A stretch of DNA of 14,821 nt from Gammaproteobacteria bacterium (lineage in GTDB: Bacteria > Pseudomonadota > Gammaproteobacteria > UBA6429 > Thiohalophilaceae): assembly GCA_003233255.1 (NCBI GenBank), contig QILH01000164.1, positions 1-14,821 of the forward strand, read 5' to 3'. Numbering within the stretch: position 1 is the first letter of the stretch; each line of letters starts with the position of its first letter. This document shows, one piece after another, positions 14,038 through 14,821 of the stretch. A model generated the notes under the pieces. The model made no database searches and had not been told where the DNA came from. It saw nothing but the letters and a program-made list of their open reading frames with translations. A program made the translations under genes and the position numbers.

Positions 14038-14821
14038 ATGTTGCGGATACTTGAGGAAGCCTTAACCTTTGACGATGTTTTACTCGTCCCCGCCCACTCG
14101 GATGTACTGCCACGTGAAGTCACATTAACCACGCGTCTGACTGAACGAATTCAACTCAATATCCCGATTCTGTCCGCCGCGATGGACACCGTTACCGAGG
14201 CCCGGCTGGCGATTGCTATGGCTCAGGAAGGCGGAATTGGCATACTGCACAAAAATATGACCGTAGAGGCTCAGGCCGCGATGGTTAACGCCGTGAAGAA
14301 ATTCGAAAGCGGAGTTATTAAAGACCCTATTACCGTGGGCCCGGAAACCAGTATTGAAGACGTGATGGCGCTGACGCGCTCGCGCCGTATCTCGGGCGTT
14401 CCTGTGGTGGATGGCCGGGATCTGGTGGGCATCGTCACAGCGCGGGATTTGCGCTTTGAGACCAAAATGGGCGATCCCGTGCGTCATATCATGACCCCAA
14501 AAGAACGATTGGTAACCGTCTCTGAAGGCGCCAGTCGTGATGAGGTGCGATCCTTATTGCACAAGCATCGCATAGAGAAGGTTCTGGTGGTCAATGACAA
14601 TTTTCAGTTAACCGGTCTGATCACCGTAAAAGACATACAAAAAGCCGTAGAATTTCCCAATGCCTGTAAAGATGACCTTGCCCAGTTGCGTGCCGGGGCA
14701 GCCGTCGGCGTCGGCGAAGGCACTGATGAACGCGTCACCGCGCTGGTTGAGGCGGGTGTCGATGTGCTGGTGGTGGATACCGCACACGGTCACTCGCAGG
14801 GTGTACTGGATCGAATTAAAT
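14038..14821 (+). CDS. guaB: IMP dehydrogenase (5' part, cut by the window edge)
   Basis: The N-terminal 261 residues of IMP dehydrogenase, which oxidises IMP to XMP with NAD+, the committed step to GMP. The start MLRILEEALTFDDVLLVPAH, then LSAAMDTVTEARLAIAMAQ and GGIGILHKNM, match E. coli GuaB nearly residue for residue. Two CBS domains follow, at about residues 93-150 and 153-205 (ITVGPETSIEDVMALT; MTPKERLVTVSEGA). The barrel resumes with GAAVGVGEGTDERV and VDTAHGHSQGVLDRIK. The catalytic cysteine loop and flap lie beyond 14821. The ATG at 14038 has only a weak GGA about 10 nt upstream. The gene is divergent from the lipoprotein, with a good promoter at 13971-13999. guaA commonly follows but is outside the window. 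Confidence 0.97.
   Translation, partial: MLRILEEALTFDDVLLVPAHSDVLPREVTLTTRLTERIQLNIPILSAAMDTVTEARLAIAMAQEGGIGILHKNMTVEAQAAMVNAVKKFESGVIKDPITVGPETSIEDVMALTRSRRISGVPVVDGRDLVGIVTARDLRFETKMGDPVRHIMTPKERLVTVSEGASRDEVRSLLHKHRIEKVLVVNDNFQLTGLITVKDIQKAVEFPNACKDDLAQLRAGAAVGVGEGTDERVTALVEAGVDVLVVDTAHGHSQGVLDRIK

Overview
The window is a stretch of gammaproteobacterial chromosome with moderate GC. Gene content and order support this: the 3' end of an isc (iron-sulfur) operon (hscA-fdx-iscX), ndk, and the conserved run rlmN-pilF-rodZ-hisS-yfgM-bamB-der, followed further on by xseA and a divergent guaB. Two accessory genes hint at a sulfur-oxidising lineage, but this is inference. One is a DsrC/TusE-family protein with no cysteine. 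The other is a small lipoprotein that resembles SoxXA-binding (SoxK/SaxB-type) proteins.

Layout: 1-903 holds the hscA 3' end, fdx and iscX. 1068-1498 is ndk, broken by a single-base frameshift at codon 38/39. 1522-4333 is rlmN-pilF-rodZ, packed with 0-1 nt gaps. 4375-9022 is hisS, yfgM, bamB and der, all on the + strand. ispG, often found between rodZ and hisS in this neighbourhood, is absent here. From 9025 the strand changes. An ECF sigma factor and a putative membrane anti-sigma factor overlap on the - strand and converge with der, leaving only 2 bp between. A 525-bp region with repeats and palindromes separates the sigma gene from the divergent cysteine-less DsrC-like gene (10607-10954). 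A large imperfect inverted repeat (10956-11045) sits between that gene and a convergent M23 peptidase-xseA pair. A small lipoprotein gene with its own terminator and the 5' part of guaB close the window.

Functionally, most of the window is housekeeping: Fe-S cluster maturation, nucleotide metabolism, rRNA/tRNA modification (RlmN), type IV pilus secretin assembly (PilF), cell shape (RodZ), histidyl-tRNA synthesis, outer-membrane protein assembly (YfgM/BamB), ribosome biogenesis (Der), recombination/repair (XseA) and GMP synthesis (GuaB). The least ordinary part is 9025-11056: the sigma/anti-sigma pair, its repeat-rich upstream region, the cysteine-less DsrC homologue and the adjacent inverted repeat. 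No CRISPR array, tRNA, rRNA, prophage or intact transposase gene was seen.
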